Of a stretch of DNA of 64,000 bases, positions 15,751 to 24,653 are shown piece after piece. The notes below the pieces were generated by a model. It saw nothing but the letters and a program-made list of their open reading frames with translations. It was not told where the DNA came from and made no database searches. A program made the translations under genes and the position numbers. Source of the DNA: Bacillus timonensis (GTDB lineage: Bacteria > Bacillota > Bacilli > Bacillales > Bacillaceae_L); the NCBI RefSeq assembly GCF_000285535.1, contig NZ_HE610985.1, positions 1,438,551 through 1,502,550 of the forward strand, written 5' to 3'. Every line of letters begins with the position of its first letter. The first letter of the stretch is position 1.

Positions 15751-16280
15751 TTACATGAATTCTTTTGTAATCCAAGCTTTTAAAATAAAACCAAACACAA
15801 TATATGCAACCACATATCTCCAGTATATAACTAATTTTTCATTCTTTTTTTTGGACAATCCCTAACCCAATAATCCACCAAAAGACGGAGTAATCAGTGA
15901 TTCGTTGTTTTAGTTGCCGATTTCTTTCACCTCACTTTCCCGCTTCTTATTTTCGTGACGTGCCCAAACAATCACAATCATGATATCGGCGATTGCTCTG
16001 CTCCTATCGAGATGGCTACTAATACAAAAGTTGGTGACGGTTTCCAACTATTGTTGCTTTCTACCTCCTTTTTCTTTTCAACTCTCTCCTTGTCCGCCTC
16101 AAAGGCTTCCTTAAAACTTTGATTAACCTCTGATTGCTCAGCGTTGGAGATTATTTTATTACTTGGCACTTCAAATTGGGAATAATATAATCCGATTCCA
16201 ACTGCCAAAAGAATGAATAAACATACGCCATCCCGAATAGTACTCCTTTTTTCATGCGCACCCACTCTTTCAATTTTCAT
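15751..16280 (-). pseudogene. Probable decayed gene(s) for a small membrane protein
   Basis: An ATG at 16280 opens 100 residues (one span near 17-35, then a charged EADKERVEKKKEVE stretch) with only a distant GAGGG. Past its stop, two further frames on the same strand read like membrane-protein sequence: ADIMIVIVWARHENKKR, then SVFWWIIGLGI and LVIYWRYVVAYIVFGF. No start codon with a ribosome binding site serves them. Joining them needs at least two frameshifts, one at the 8-T run 15845-15852 and others without a homopolymer. I read this as a degraded gene or two degraded small genes; the family is unknown. Confidence 0.4.
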
Positions 16281-16398
16281 AAAGTAGATTCATAACCCTC
16301 TTTTTTAAAAAAACATACAAATTATTCCTAATCTTACAATACTCTACAACCGTTCTTGAATAAATGATTTTTTCATTATAGAAATTCATAAGTATTTC

Positions 16399-18510
16399 TT
16401 ATGTGACATTCAATACAGGTTCAATCAAAAAAGAGCAAGCCCTTTTTTTTGGAACTTGCTCTTTAGTCATTATGTTTGTCTTTCTTGTGTTTTTTTTCTT
16501 CCTTTTTCCGTTTTTTCTCTTCTTCTTTATTTTTTTCTTTTCTTCTTTCTTCTTTTTCTCTTCTACCTTCCACTTGTCTTTATTATTGCCCTTCCCATTA
16601 TCTTCCTTCCATTCATTCTCCTTCTTCTTTACAGGAGGCTGATAGGCTGGGAGATTAAATGAGCTAGGCGGTATATTACTCAATGACTGCTGCATCATTT
16701 CTCTAAAAATAGTAGCGGCTGTCGAACTTGTCGTTGTTACATAATGGTTCGCATCTGTCTTGTCATATCCAAGCCAAATTGCACCGACAAGTTCAGGTGT
16801 GTAGCCGACCATCCAAATATCTTTAGCACCATTTATGCCGTCAATGGATACCTGGGTAGAACCAGTCTTTCCAGCTACTTCTCGTCCTTCGATTTTTGCA
16901 TTACGACCTGATCCGTTTTCAACAACACCCTTCAACATAAAGGTCATTCTTTTCGCAACCTCAGGGGTCGTAATTTGTTCAGGCTCTTCCTTCCATTCTG
17001 CAATCGTTTCGCCATTGGAGTCGACGATTTTTGAAATAGAATGTGCTTTCGTCTTTTTTCCTTCATTCGGAAAAGTTGTAAATGCTTCTGCCATATGAAT
17101 CGGAGCAACACCCTTATAAAGGCCTCCTAGAGCAATACTTAAGTTTTGGTCATTTTCAGTAATCGGAAGGCCAAATTCTTTTGCTGAATCAATCCCAGTT
17201 TTAAGCCCAATCTCGTTTAAAAGCCACACGGCTGGAACATTATCAGAATTCCTTACTGCATCATACATCGTCACACTGCCTTTGAAGTTCCCGGAAACAT
17301 TTGATGGCTGATAACCATTGAAACTCATTGGTTTATCTGGCAAGACATCATAGATGCTATATCCATGTTCAAGTGCTGGTGTGTACACAGCGAGCGGTTT
17401 AATCGTTGATCCTGGCTGCCTTCTTAATTGGGTCGCATGGTTGAAACCTCGAAACACATGCTCCCCACGCCCTCCAACTAGTGCACTTATTCCCCCAGTC
17501 TTAGGATCCACTAAAATTGCACCACTTTGTAACAATTGGTCTTCAGAGCTCTCAGGAAATAGGCTGTCATTTTTGAATACATTTTCTACAGATTCCTGCA
17601 TATGAGGATCAAGCTCTGTGTAGATTTCCAAGCCGCCGGACATAACCTCGTTTTGGGTGAGACCATACCTTTCAATGGCTTCTTCGATAATATAATCAAC
17701 ATAATATGGATACTTTCCTTCATACGGATCAAGTTGTCTACCTTTGAACACGATTTCCTGTGACTTGGCTTCCTTCACTTGTTTAGATGTAAGGTATCCC
17801 TGGTCCTCCATCATTTGTAAAACAAGATCCCTTCGGTTAAACGATTTTTCCTTATTTATTAATGGATTCATCGAAGAAGGTGCTTTGATTAAACCTGCAA
17901 GAATTGCACCTTCACTAACTGTTAAGTCCTGAACCTCTTTGCCAAAATACGTTCTAGCAGCATTTTTTATTCCCCATGCACCTTCACCAAAATAAATTTG
18001 ATTCAGGTACATTTCCATGATTTTCTCTTTTGAAAATGTACGCTCAATTTTTTGAGCAAGGAAGAATTCATCTATTTTTCTCGTCAATGTTTGTTCATGA
18101 GTTAGAAAGACATTCTTTGTTAATTGTTGGGTAATCGTACTTCCACCTTCGACGATTCCACCCGCTTTTAAATTTCGGAATAGTGCACGAAAAATCCCGA
18201 TATAATCCACGCCAGGGTGATTATAGAATCTACGATCTTCAATGGCAATTACAGCATTAATGACGTGTGGCGGAATTTTTTCATAACGAACACCTTCAAT
18301 TTTAGGTCCGGGAACCTTACTCGCAATCTCGCCATTTTTATCATAAATAAGGGTAGGTTCCGGTAATGGATTATTTAAAGCACTAACATCCTGAGAATTG
18401 ATATACATGTTGAGTCCAACAGCAACGAATAGAATAAAAAGCAACCCTATCAATAGTATGATTTTACCTCTTCCCACTTCGGACAAAGACTTCTTGAAGT
18501 TTTTTCCCAT
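16399..18510 (-). CDS. Class A penicillin-binding protein, PbpF/PbpG-like, with shifted C-terminus
   Basis: A bifunctional peptidoglycan synthase. A signal anchor (about 18-40) precedes the GT51 glycosyltransferase (about 60-240: EDRRFYNHPGVD, GGSTITQQLTKN) and the transpeptidase (about 320-610). The transpeptidase has the catalytic motif RQPGSTIKPLA, then SDN, and KTGSTQ as the KTG box. Start ATG at 18510 has TGGAGGCG 6 bases upstream. The protein resembles sporulation-associated PbpF/PbpG of B. subtilis. The Lys-rich tail runs past a stop and through a terminator hairpin. One extra A at the 7-A run (16530-16536) would restore a Lys/Glu/His tail ending at 16463, just before the hairpin, which is probably the native end. 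Confidence 0.9.
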   Translation of the reverse strand: MGKNFKKSLSEVGRGKIILLIGLLFILFVAVGLNMYINSQDVSALNNPLPEPTLIYDKNGEIASKVPGPKIEGVRYEKIPPHVINAVIAIEDRRFYNHPGVDYIGIFRALFRNLKAGGIVEGGSTITQQLTKNVFLTHEQTLTRKIDEFFLAQKIERTFSKEKIMEMYLNQIYFGEGAWGIKNAARTYFGKEVQDLTVSEGAILAGLIKAPSSMNPLINKEKSFNRRDLVLQMMEDQGYLTSKQVKEAKSQEIVFKGRQLDPYEGKYPYYVDYIIEEAIERYGLTQNEVMSGGLEIYTELDPHMQESVENVFKNDSLFPESSEDQLLQSGAILVDPKTGGISALVGGRGEHVFRGFNHATQLRRQPGSTIKPLAVYTPALEHGYSIYDVLPDKPMSFNGYQPSNVSGNFKGSVTMYDAVRNSDNVPAVWLLNEIGLKTGIDSAKEFGLPITENDQNLSIALGGLYKGVAPIHMAEAFTTFPNEGKKTKAHSISKIVDSNGETIAEWKEEPEQITTPEVAKRMTFMLKGVVENGSGRNAKIEGREVAGKTGSTQVSIDGINGAKDIWMVGYTPELVGAIWLGYDKTDANHYVTTTSSTAATIFREMMQQSLSNIPPSSFNLPAYQPPVKKKENEWKEDNGKGNNKDKWKVEEKKKKEEKKKIKKKRKNGKRKKKNTRKTNIMTKEQVPKKRACSFLIEPVLNVT
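16430..16464 (-). terminator. Intrinsic terminator of the PBP gene, lying inside the current frame
   Basis: AAAGAGCAAG pairs perfectly with CTTGCTCTTT across a 15-base loop and is followed on the minus strand by TTTTTTGATTG. The present PBP reading frame runs through it, which supports a frameshift upstream in the Lys tract. Confidence 0.85.
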
Positions 18511-18645
18511 TCGAACGCCTCCAGATGTGCACGTACTAAAATATCGCAAAATAGCGCTACATATATTTATTCGAACAAGAAAAAAATTTATGAGTATACA
18601 AACGGATTTTATTTCAACAAAGTGGAATGGATAAAGGTAGTCGAA

Positions 18646-20100
18646 CTAATTTTTTAAAAATTTATTGATTCGGTTTGTTAGTTCAGTTCTGTCATAATTG
18701 CGGTATAGATTACTTGCAAGACGTACCGGGTCACCGAAAAAAAAGCGCTCATATAGGGTTTGTCTTGATCCGAATGCACTCATACAAAGGTCCCACGCAA
18801 GTCTAAAGAGCTTTACTCTATCAAATGAATTAGCGTTTGCGGCCTGTAAGTATTGATCAAGTTCAGCTCTTTTCTCACTTGCAAAATCTTTTTCAGTTGG
18901 AATTGATACTAGGCCACTCGCACCTAATAGCTGTAAAATCTCTGTAAAACGCGGGTATAGGCGAGGGTATAAATTTATTGCACTATAAAGAGGGTAAATT
19001 GCTGGGGCCATTGTACCCCATTTATCCATTTTCGCTTGAATTTCCGATGTTAACAATAATGCTTTCATAGTCTCTAGCCCAATAATAATTTCACTGATTT
19101 TTTCTTGAACATGCTGGTATCCGCCAATGTTAATGGTATCTACTAAAGCTTGAGCAACCCCTAGTAGATTTTCTGTTTTTACAACCTGTCTAGAAATTAC
19201 CTGATGTAAAACCAATGGAAAAAAGCTTGTTTCGGCATACATTTTATTAGCACAATCAATACATCCATTCATAAAGATTCGTTCCCTTGGGACATGAACA
19301 TTGTTGAAAACGATGATTGTATCCATTTCTTCAAACTTCGAGCTAAGTGGATGATCAAATTTCGATTCTCGATATGCAAATGATTCTCTGCAAAGAAAAG
19401 TTAATCCTTTCGTGTTACTCGGAATAGAAAAAGCAAAAGCATAGTCTTTATTAAACAATTGACCACCTGATGGAAAGACGATTAATTCATCCGTAATGCC
19501 ACCTTGAGTAGCTAACAATCTTGCTCCATGTATAATAATCCCATCTGTTTTTTCATCTATAACCTTGGCTGCAATAATATTATCGTCGTCCTCCATATGA
19601 AAAAGAGAGCGGTTGGTTTGTGGATTAATAAAGGTGTGTGTAAATGAATAATCTCTTTCACATGCTTCCTCATAAAACCTACGGATATTTTTCACAAACT
19701 CAGGATTATTAGAAGAAAATAAATCGGCAGCAGCACTAATCGCCATTAAGGACGTATTCATATAATCCGGGGAACGTCCCATCATTCCAAGTGTGCTTTT
19801 TGCCCACATTTGAATCATGAGGCGTCTTTTTTCTAAATCTTCTTTGGTTTTTGGTTCTAAATAGGAAGTACCTATTTGATTACCAGTTTTAGAAGAGGTA
19901 AAGGTCATGATGTCTTGGATTGTCGGATCACATTGAAGGTCATAGAGCTTTGCCTGACTCTCCATAACTCCACGAAAGGCAGGATGCTCAGAAATATTCC
20001 CCTTCACTTTCTCTCCATCAATCCATATATCAGAATGAAGTTTATTAATTCTATCAATATACTCTTTGCCAGATATTACCCCAATTTTCAACACCTCCAC
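18646..20100 (-). CDS. HpaB-family FADH2-dependent monooxygenase
   Basis: The roughly 484-residue protein belongs to the 4-hydroxyphenylacetate 3-hydroxylase (HpaB) family. These use free FADH2 and O2 to hydroxylate phenols or related substrates. The active-site set is present: Arg109 and Tyr113 in GRSPDYMN and His155 in FTHTFINP. B. subtilis has a 483-residue homologue, YoaI. No HpaC-type flavin reductase is nearby. The start is uncertain: GTG at 20100 has no Shine-Dalgarno, while GGAGGT lies only one base before a TTG at 20091. It ends an operon with a haem-oxygenase-fold protein, a GNAT and a DUF3419 protein, so its substrate is more likely an operon intermediate than 4-hydroxyphenylacetate. 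Confidence 0.85.
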   Translation of the reverse strand: MEVLKIGVISGKEYIDRINKLHSDIWIDGEKVKGNISEHPAFRGVMESQAKLYDLQCDPTIQDIMTFTSSKTGNQIGTSYLEPKTKEDLEKRRLMIQMWAKSTLGMMGRSPDYMNTSLMAISAAADLFSSNNPEFVKNIRRFYEEACERDYSFTHTFINPQTNRSLFHMEDDDNIIAAKVIDEKTDGIIIHGARLLATQGGITDELIVFPSGGQLFNKDYAFAFSIPSNTKGLTFLCRESFAYRESKFDHPLSSKFEEMDTIIVFNNVHVPRERIFMNGCIDCANKMYAETSFFPLVLHQVISRQVVKTENLLGVAQALVDTINIGGYQHVQEKISEIIIGLETMKALLLTSEIQAKMDKWGTMAPAIYPLYSAINLYPRLYPRFTEILQLLGASGLVSIPTEKDFASEKRAELDQYLQAANANSFDRVKLFRLAWDLCMSAFGSRQTLYERFFFGDPVRLASNLYRNYDRTELTNRINKFLKN

Positions 20101-20226
20101 AGGCTACTAACCTAAAATATGCTCCGTCCTATCAACATGTGAGACCATTTTAAAATAGAAACCTGTGAAAGGTTTGGTCGTACAAGAAAATTGGGCGGTG
20201 ATGGGTACAACAGGAAGTACAGTTGA

Positions 20227-20904
20227 TTAGCGAACTGATTCTAGGATGTCAGTATACATTCTAGAATGGTAATAAAAGCCAAGTTTTAAGCCACGTTCAA
20301 TGATTTGCCTTTGTTCTCCTTCATAGCTTAGAGCAACGACTTCATAAATTTCATTTGCATGCTGAACATCAAGTACTTCATGGTCAGTGAAATGGACCAA
20401 TGATTTATTTTCACTTCCGTAGTTACTTTTGGCAAATTGACCAACCATCGGAGACACTCGAGCAACAATTTCTTCAATAACACCTAGTGCGGAAAGTCCC
20501 TCTAAATAGTGGTAATGAAGACATAAGTCGGTCAATCCACGGTTATAGGCAATAACTGAGATACTTGGTTCGCTTTCGTTTATTTCTTCCTCCGAAATAC
20601 CAATTCCTTTTAAAAACTGTTTATATGTCTCGCTATGAACATATTTTTCATTCATTTTTCCATGCTCTTCAAACAGGTTTTCAACTAGTGGCATTCTCAT
20701 CCGGTAATCTGACATATTCGTTAAAATCGCTGAAAGAAACCGTGGAAAGTACAGGACTACGTGATAAATTTGAAGGGCAATTTCCTTTCGTTGTACATAA
20801 GACAATACACCGTTATTTAAAGCTACAAACAGTGGGTGCTCTTCAATTTTCTTTTCTTGAAACATACAATCTGTCACTTTCTTTAACTCTACAAATTTCT
20901 CCAT
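20227..20904 (-). CDS. Haem-oxygenase-fold, probable diiron protein (HDO/TenA/PqqC-like)
   Basis: The 225-residue all-helical protein resembles the haem-oxygenase-fold superfamily that includes TenA, PqqC, CADD and the diiron oxidases UndA, SznF and BesC. It keeps the helix-6 metal motif H175-x3-D179-x2-H182 (DHEVLDVQH), with the same spacing as CADD. Possible partner ligands are Glu75, His81 and Glu135. It lacks the TenA catalytic cysteine, so it is not a thiaminase. ATG at 20904 follows AGGGGGAT. A 12-base gap separates it from the GNAT-like gene, and a 126-base gap separates it from the HpaB gene. Oxidative cleavage or N-oxygenation of an amino compound is plausible but inferred. Confidence 0.72.
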   Translation of the reverse strand: MEKFVELKKVTDCMFQEKKIEEHPLFVALNNGVLSYVQRKEIALQIYHVVLYFPRFLSAILTNMSDYRMRMPLVENLFEEHGKMNEKYVHSETYKQFLKGIGISEEEINESEPSISVIAYNRGLTDLCLHYHYLEGLSALGVIEEIVARVSPMVGQFAKSNYGSENKSLVHFTDHEVLDVQHANEIYEVVALSYEGEQRQIIERGLKLGFYYHSRMYTDILESVR

Positions 20905-20916
20905 GACATAATCCCC

Positions 20917-21936
20917 CTAAATAATTGTTAATTCATGAAAATCCATCGAAAGGTTTACAGGAATATCTCCGTAGGCAAACGTTGTTGATGACAGCTTTAT
21001 ATGAAATGGATTGTTTCTGAAATACTGTGCTTCCTTTGTCGATAATCCCAAAAATAAATAACTGTACTTTTCCTTATACTTGCTTTGAATATATGAGATA
21101 AATTCTTTTTGATAGTTTTGTCGTTTTTCTTTTGCTGCGAAAAATGCCATATATCCATGCTTAAATTCTTCCCCTTCCTTTGGGAGTGGTGGACAATCTG
21201 CAAACCTACAAAACAAATTTACTAGTTGAAACGAAAAGGGAAGTTTCCTAGACAGCCTAAGCTTCCGTGCATGAGATTGGTCCACAAGCTTACAAACGGC
21301 TTGGCACTCCTTGTTATCATCCTTTATCACTAAATACACTCCATTTTCTTTTAAAAACATTTGTTTTCCACACGGAGCAAAGGGGTCTGTCCTCGCCATT
21401 TTTTTATATATCATCCATGCTTCTTCTCCCTCAATTTCACTTATTTTCAGACGAGCATTTCGATATTCCAAAAACATCGGTACACCAAGATGAATGGTTC
21501 TACCAATTTCAATTCCACCAGGAAGAAGTCCATTTCCTTTTATCATTGAGGCTTTGTTGGTGTTGCTATCAAGAACGGTGGAAACCATCCATTTGATATT
21601 TCCTTCATTTTGATATAGAGACATTAGACTTTCTGCAAGACGGTAAAAAGCAAAGGTGCGATGATAGTCAGGATGAATTCTTAGATCATTTAAGTAATAC
21701 ACTTTTTCACAGGTTTGATTAAGTACCCGCATTTGCTCACTCACTGCCACACACCCAATTAATTCATTCTCTTTAAACAATCCGAAATGCCTTGTTAACC
21801 CAAATACCTCTGACAGTCTAAAAAAGTTCGGTGAACGGTCAACATAAAAAAGATTGCTACCGGTATTTGTCTCTTTTGATAATAGAAGTAATTGTTGGTG
21901 GTGAGTTTCATCTAGCTCTAAAAATTTGTAGGTCAT
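20917..21936 (-). CDS. GNAT-like acyltransferase family protein
   Basis: The 339-residue protein opens with a GNAT-like region: ELIGCVAVSEQMRVL, YYLNDLRIHPDYHRTFAFYR, then KWMVSTVLDSNTNKASMI. The PDYHRTFAFYRLAESLM segment occupies the position of the acetyl-CoA loop. The second half (about 165-339) is a weaker GNAT-like module. The classical R/QxxGxG/A motif is not intact, so activity is uncertain. Its ATG overlaps the stop of the DUF3419 gene by four bases, so the two are translationally coupled and likely act on the same molecule. Confidence 0.65.
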   Translation of the reverse strand: MTYKFLELDETHHQQLLLLSKETNTGSNLFYVDRSPNFFRLSEVFGLTRHFGLFKENELIGCVAVSEQMRVLNQTCEKVYYLNDLRIHPDYHRTFAFYRLAESLMSLYQNEGNIKWMVSTVLDSNTNKASMIKGNGLLPGGIEIGRTIHLGVPMFLEYRNARLKISEIEGEEAWMIYKKMARTDPFAPCGKQMFLKENGVYLVIKDDNKECQAVCKLVDQSHARKLRLSRKLPFSFQLVNLFCRFADCPPLPKEGEEFKHGYMAFFAAKEKRQNYQKEFISYIQSKYKEKYSYLFLGLSTKEAQYFRNNPFHIKLSSTTFAYGDIPVNLSMDFHELTII

Positions 21937-23009
21937 ACACTCTGCCCCACTGTTATTTTTTGATATAACATCGAACGCTCCAAATCCTTACAATGATTTG
22001 AGAGACCCACATCACAAATAAAATGCTTCATAAAGGCATCAGATAAATGACTTGTATTAAGCATATTTCGAAACAGTACAACAGCAGCTTGGTCTGATTT
22101 CGCTTGTAAAATTCCGTTGCAAATCGATTCCTTTCCCTTTCCATTTGCCCAATCAAATATATTGGATAAATAGAAAGCATCAATGGATTGTTCCTTACGT
22201 AAAAGCTCTTCAATACTCACAGGATGAATGGAAAGTTTGCCGATATTTCTTTTTGCTGCTTCATATCCATCCTCAGATAAATAAAATGGGACTCCCTCTC
22301 CTTCCTCATACAAATAGGAAGAAAACAAAATCTGACTTAAAAAATAATTGTTGTGAATAGGCTTCGTTTTCACTTCGTTCTCAAACTGATTTAAAAAGAA
22401 ATTTCCAAAATCATTTTCACTGGCATTTGCAAACATAAAGCTAGGAAAAAAGTGCAGATGAGTTGTCTTGCTTAACAAAATTTTTACTGCTGTTTTCCAT
22501 TCAGCTGAAGTTAGATATTTTTCATAAAATTCCTGCTGCACCTCTATGCTTTTTGCTGAAAATAATTCCTTCCAAACAGATTCGTCGTAAATATTTCGGC
22601 AAATATTTTCCCCTATGAATCGATAAAAGCGTTCATTTACACCACAGTGATTAACACCCAGTTCAATCTCACGTTGATGGTGCTGCCAAAATTCCCTCGC
22701 ATAATTAGGTAAGGCATTTGCTACCATTTCATACATTTGAACTCGGTTTTGACTAGTGGCTTCTCCAATAAAAGCAAGAAATTCTTTCAGCGAAAAATGG
22801 GAGAGGGCAGCCTTTTTTAATTCAATTAAAGCACATTGAGCAGGATTTACATCTACACAGAGAACCTGTTTAACTGAATCATTCAGAATAGAGAAGGCAG
22901 TACATCCTCCAGAGCCAATTACAAGTACTTTTTTGGGCTTTGCCATTCTTGAAATCTCTCTTTCTACCAGACTATCTTCTCTAATCTGTGAAAAATAAAT
23001 GTTAGACAT
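21933..23009 (-). CDS. BtaA-like (DUF3419) 3-amino-3-carboxypropyl transferase
   Basis: The 358-residue protein has the SAM-binding motif KVLVIGSGGCTAFSIL, followed by VLCVDVNPAQCALIELKKAA and, later, AFYLSNIFDWANGKG. These are the signature blocks of DUF3419/BtaA. BtaA moves the 3-amino-3-carboxypropyl group of S-adenosylmethionine to diacylglycerol in betaine-lipid synthesis. BtaB, the N-methyltransferase partner, is absent, and a Gram-positive host making betaine lipid would be unusual. Transfer to another acceptor, as in nicotianamine-type metallophores, is an alternative. It overlaps the frameshifted gene before it by eight bases and the GNAT gene after it by four. Confidence 0.8.
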   Translation of the reverse strand: MSNIYFSQIREDSLVEREISRMAKPKKVLVIGSGGCTAFSILNDSVKQVLCVDVNPAQCALIELKKAALSHFSLKEFLAFIGEATSQNRVQMYEMVANALPNYAREFWQHHQREIELGVNHCGVNERFYRFIGENICRNIYDESVWKELFSAKSIEVQQEFYEKYLTSAEWKTAVKILLSKTTHLHFFPSFMFANASENDFGNFFLNQFENEVKTKPIHNNYFLSQILFSSYLYEEGEGVPFYLSEDGYEAAKRNIGKLSIHPVSIEELLRKEQSIDAFYLSNIFDWANGKGKESICNGILQAKSDQAAVVLFRNMLNTSHLSDAFMKHFICDVGLSNHCKDLERSMLYQKITVGQSV

Positions 23010-23738
23010 TGTTCACAATCCCCCCTTCAAATAAAGCCAATACCTCTTGTTTACCTTGCTTCCAATTTCCCATTCTTTTTCTTCCTCGTTCCAACTGATG
23101 CGTAAAGTTCGCGCGACCGTTCAAGTCAGATGGAATAGTGGAATAAAGTACAATATTCATTCCCTCTGAAAGATAAATTTTTCTTGAGCAAAGCCACTTC
23201 TCTATTGTTGAATGTGTGGGACGAAAATGATAAAGTGATTCCTTTGAAGTAGAAGTCATTCTTTCTACATCAAGGTTACGAATATGGCTAAGCTTTTTTT
23301 AAAAGTTTGAACATGATTCTTTACCCCTTCTGGAACCTGTTCTTCTTGGAATTTTGGATAGGCACAATCATCAAACAATGCTTTAAAAAGCAATAACACC
23401 TCCGGATTCTCAATTTCTGCAAGAAGATGAACCTTTCTTCCTACAGTCTCTTCCATCAAAACTTGAAGATACGTCATAAAAAGTTCTAGAAAACAGCTCA
23501 TCCTCGAAAACAAAGGGCCAAAATATACAAACTTGTCATCTCCCTGTTCAAAGGTTTGAATAAGTTGAAAAGCAAAAAGCTTTTGATTTCGTTTTAGGCA
23601 AATTATCTGATCGTATATTTCAAGTCTCGTAAGAAGGTACATCCCTTCTGCCTTGCTTACTCGTTTTGTTAGCGTAATCATTTCTTCTTTTATTTTTTCA
23701 TGTAATACTCTTGTACCAATTATTTCGATATTTGACAC
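23002..23738 (-). pseudogene. GNAT-like gene, first of the HpaB operon, split by a frameshift
   Basis: Two frames together encode about 245 residues. The first, GTG at 23738, gives 157 residues ending KKSLAIFVTLM. The second continues through DVERMTSTSKESLYHFRP to FEGGIVNNV. The break lies at a 7-T run (7 A on the coding strand) at 23294-23300; one extra A joins the frames. The restored protein has a GNAT-like rhythm (ERMTSTSKESLYHF, RKIYLSEGMNIVLYSTIP) similar in style to the later GNAT gene. Its end overlaps the start of the DUF3419 gene. Whether it is truly broken or a sequencing artefact is undecided. Confidence 0.6.
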
Positions 23739-23762
23739 TTATTCCACCACACAATTCCTATA

Positions 23763-23802
23763 GTGTAAAATTACACCAAATACTCATAGTGTAATTTTAC
23801 AC
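23763..23802 (-). promoter_or_regulatory. Twin palindromic operators upstream of the HpaB operon
   Basis: GTGTAAAATTACAC (23763-23776) and GTGTAATTTTACAC (23789-23802) are 14-base palindromes (GTGTAA-N2-TTACAC) whose centres are 26 bases apart. Both lie in a longer direct repeat ATAGTGTAA..TTACACCA. They stand 25-64 bases before the first start codon. This is the layout of a repressor binding two helical faces; I cannot name the regulator. Confidence 0.75.
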
Positions 23803-23821
23803 CATTTAAGATAAATTACAA
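23794..23821 (-). promoter_or_regulatory. Candidate SigA promoter overlapping the distal operator
   Basis: On the minus strand TTGTAA (23821-23816) and TAAAAT (23799-23794) are 16 bases apart. The -10 hexamer lies wholly inside the distal palindrome, so bound repressor would block RNA polymerase. Confidence 0.5.
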
Positions 23822-24018
23822 GTATATTTCCTTAATTTTCTATAGATAATAAAGAGAAAATCTTTATCCTTTGGAATACAGTTGTACACGTGAGAAAAAC
23901 AAATTTAAATTTTATGTTACATTTTTGTAAACTTTATTAATTTATCATTGTAAATTCGACAAATTTAGATAAAAATAAACAATGGCTTTTTAAATTTTTT
24001 TATTTGGAGGAACAAACT

Positions 24019-24639
24019 ATGTTCGCTAACAAGAAAAAAGATATATTTTTTGATGCACTTACGTCTATCTCTACAAATGTCAAAGAAGCAGCAGATTATT
24101 TTGTACAGTTTAAAATTAAGAATGTAAGTGACTTAAAAGAATTTTCAAGTGAAATGAAGAACTTTGAAAAAAAAGGCGATGATGTCATACACGGATTAAT
24201 TACTGAACTTAATAAATCCTTCATAACCCCAATAGAACGTGAAGATATCCTTCAATTAGCAATGAAAATGGATGATGTATTAGACGGTATGGAGCAATGC
24301 GCGGCTCGTTTTGAAATGTATTCATTAACAGATACGGATGAATATATGACTTCGTATGCTGATTTGATTCATAAAAGTACAATTGAAATCTTCCAAGCAA
24401 TCGAACTTCTTTCAAATAAGAAACTATTAGATATGCGTAAACATGCGATAAAAATCAATGATTATGAATCACAATGTGATGAAATCTTACGAATTTCAAT
24501 TAAACAATTATTCCAAATTGAGAAGGACCCAATTAAAATTATTCAAGTAAAAGAAATTTATGAGATTCTTGAAGGCATTTCAGACTACTGCGAGGATGTT
24601 GCGGATACGTTAGAGACGATTATTATGAGAAATGCATAA
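24019..24639 (+). CDS. ykaA: DUF47 (PhoU-like) partner of the Pit phosphate transporter, YkaA
   Basis: The 206-residue, fully helical protein belongs to DUF47, a PhoU-like family that accompanies Pit-type phosphate transporters. Typical segments are NFEKKGDDVIHGLITELNKS and TPIEREDILQLAMKMDDVLD, with acidic metal-binding positions. B. subtilis YkaA is 205 residues. The start ATG at 24019 has GGAGG 8 bases upstream. An in-frame TTG at 24004 would place the Shine-Dalgarno inside the gene. The pit gene follows after 14 bases. Confidence 0.93.
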   Translation: MFANKKKDIFFDALTSISTNVKEAADYFVQFKIKNVSDLKEFSSEMKNFEKKGDDVIHGLITELNKSFITPIEREDILQLAMKMDDVLDGMEQCAARFEMYSLTDTDEYMTSYADLIHKSTIEIFQAIELLSNKKLLDMRKHAIKINDYESQCDEILRISIKQLFQIEKDPIKIIQVKEIYEILEGISDYCEDVADTLETIIMRNA

Positions 24640-24653
24640 GGGAGAATCTTATA

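Noticed and set aside
16403..16662. Phe/Leu-rich plus-strand frames over the PBP tail
   Set aside because: They are the complement of the Lys/Glu-rich (A/G-only) coding tract of the PBP gene.
18646..20100. Aromatic (4-hydroxyphenylacetate) degradation operon
   Set aside because: Only the HpaB family member is present; no HpaC reductase, ring-cleavage or downstream catabolic genes adjoin it.
20227..20904. A second TenA thiaminase
   Set aside because: It lacks the TenA catalytic cysteine and is not linked to the thiamine genes or riboswitch.
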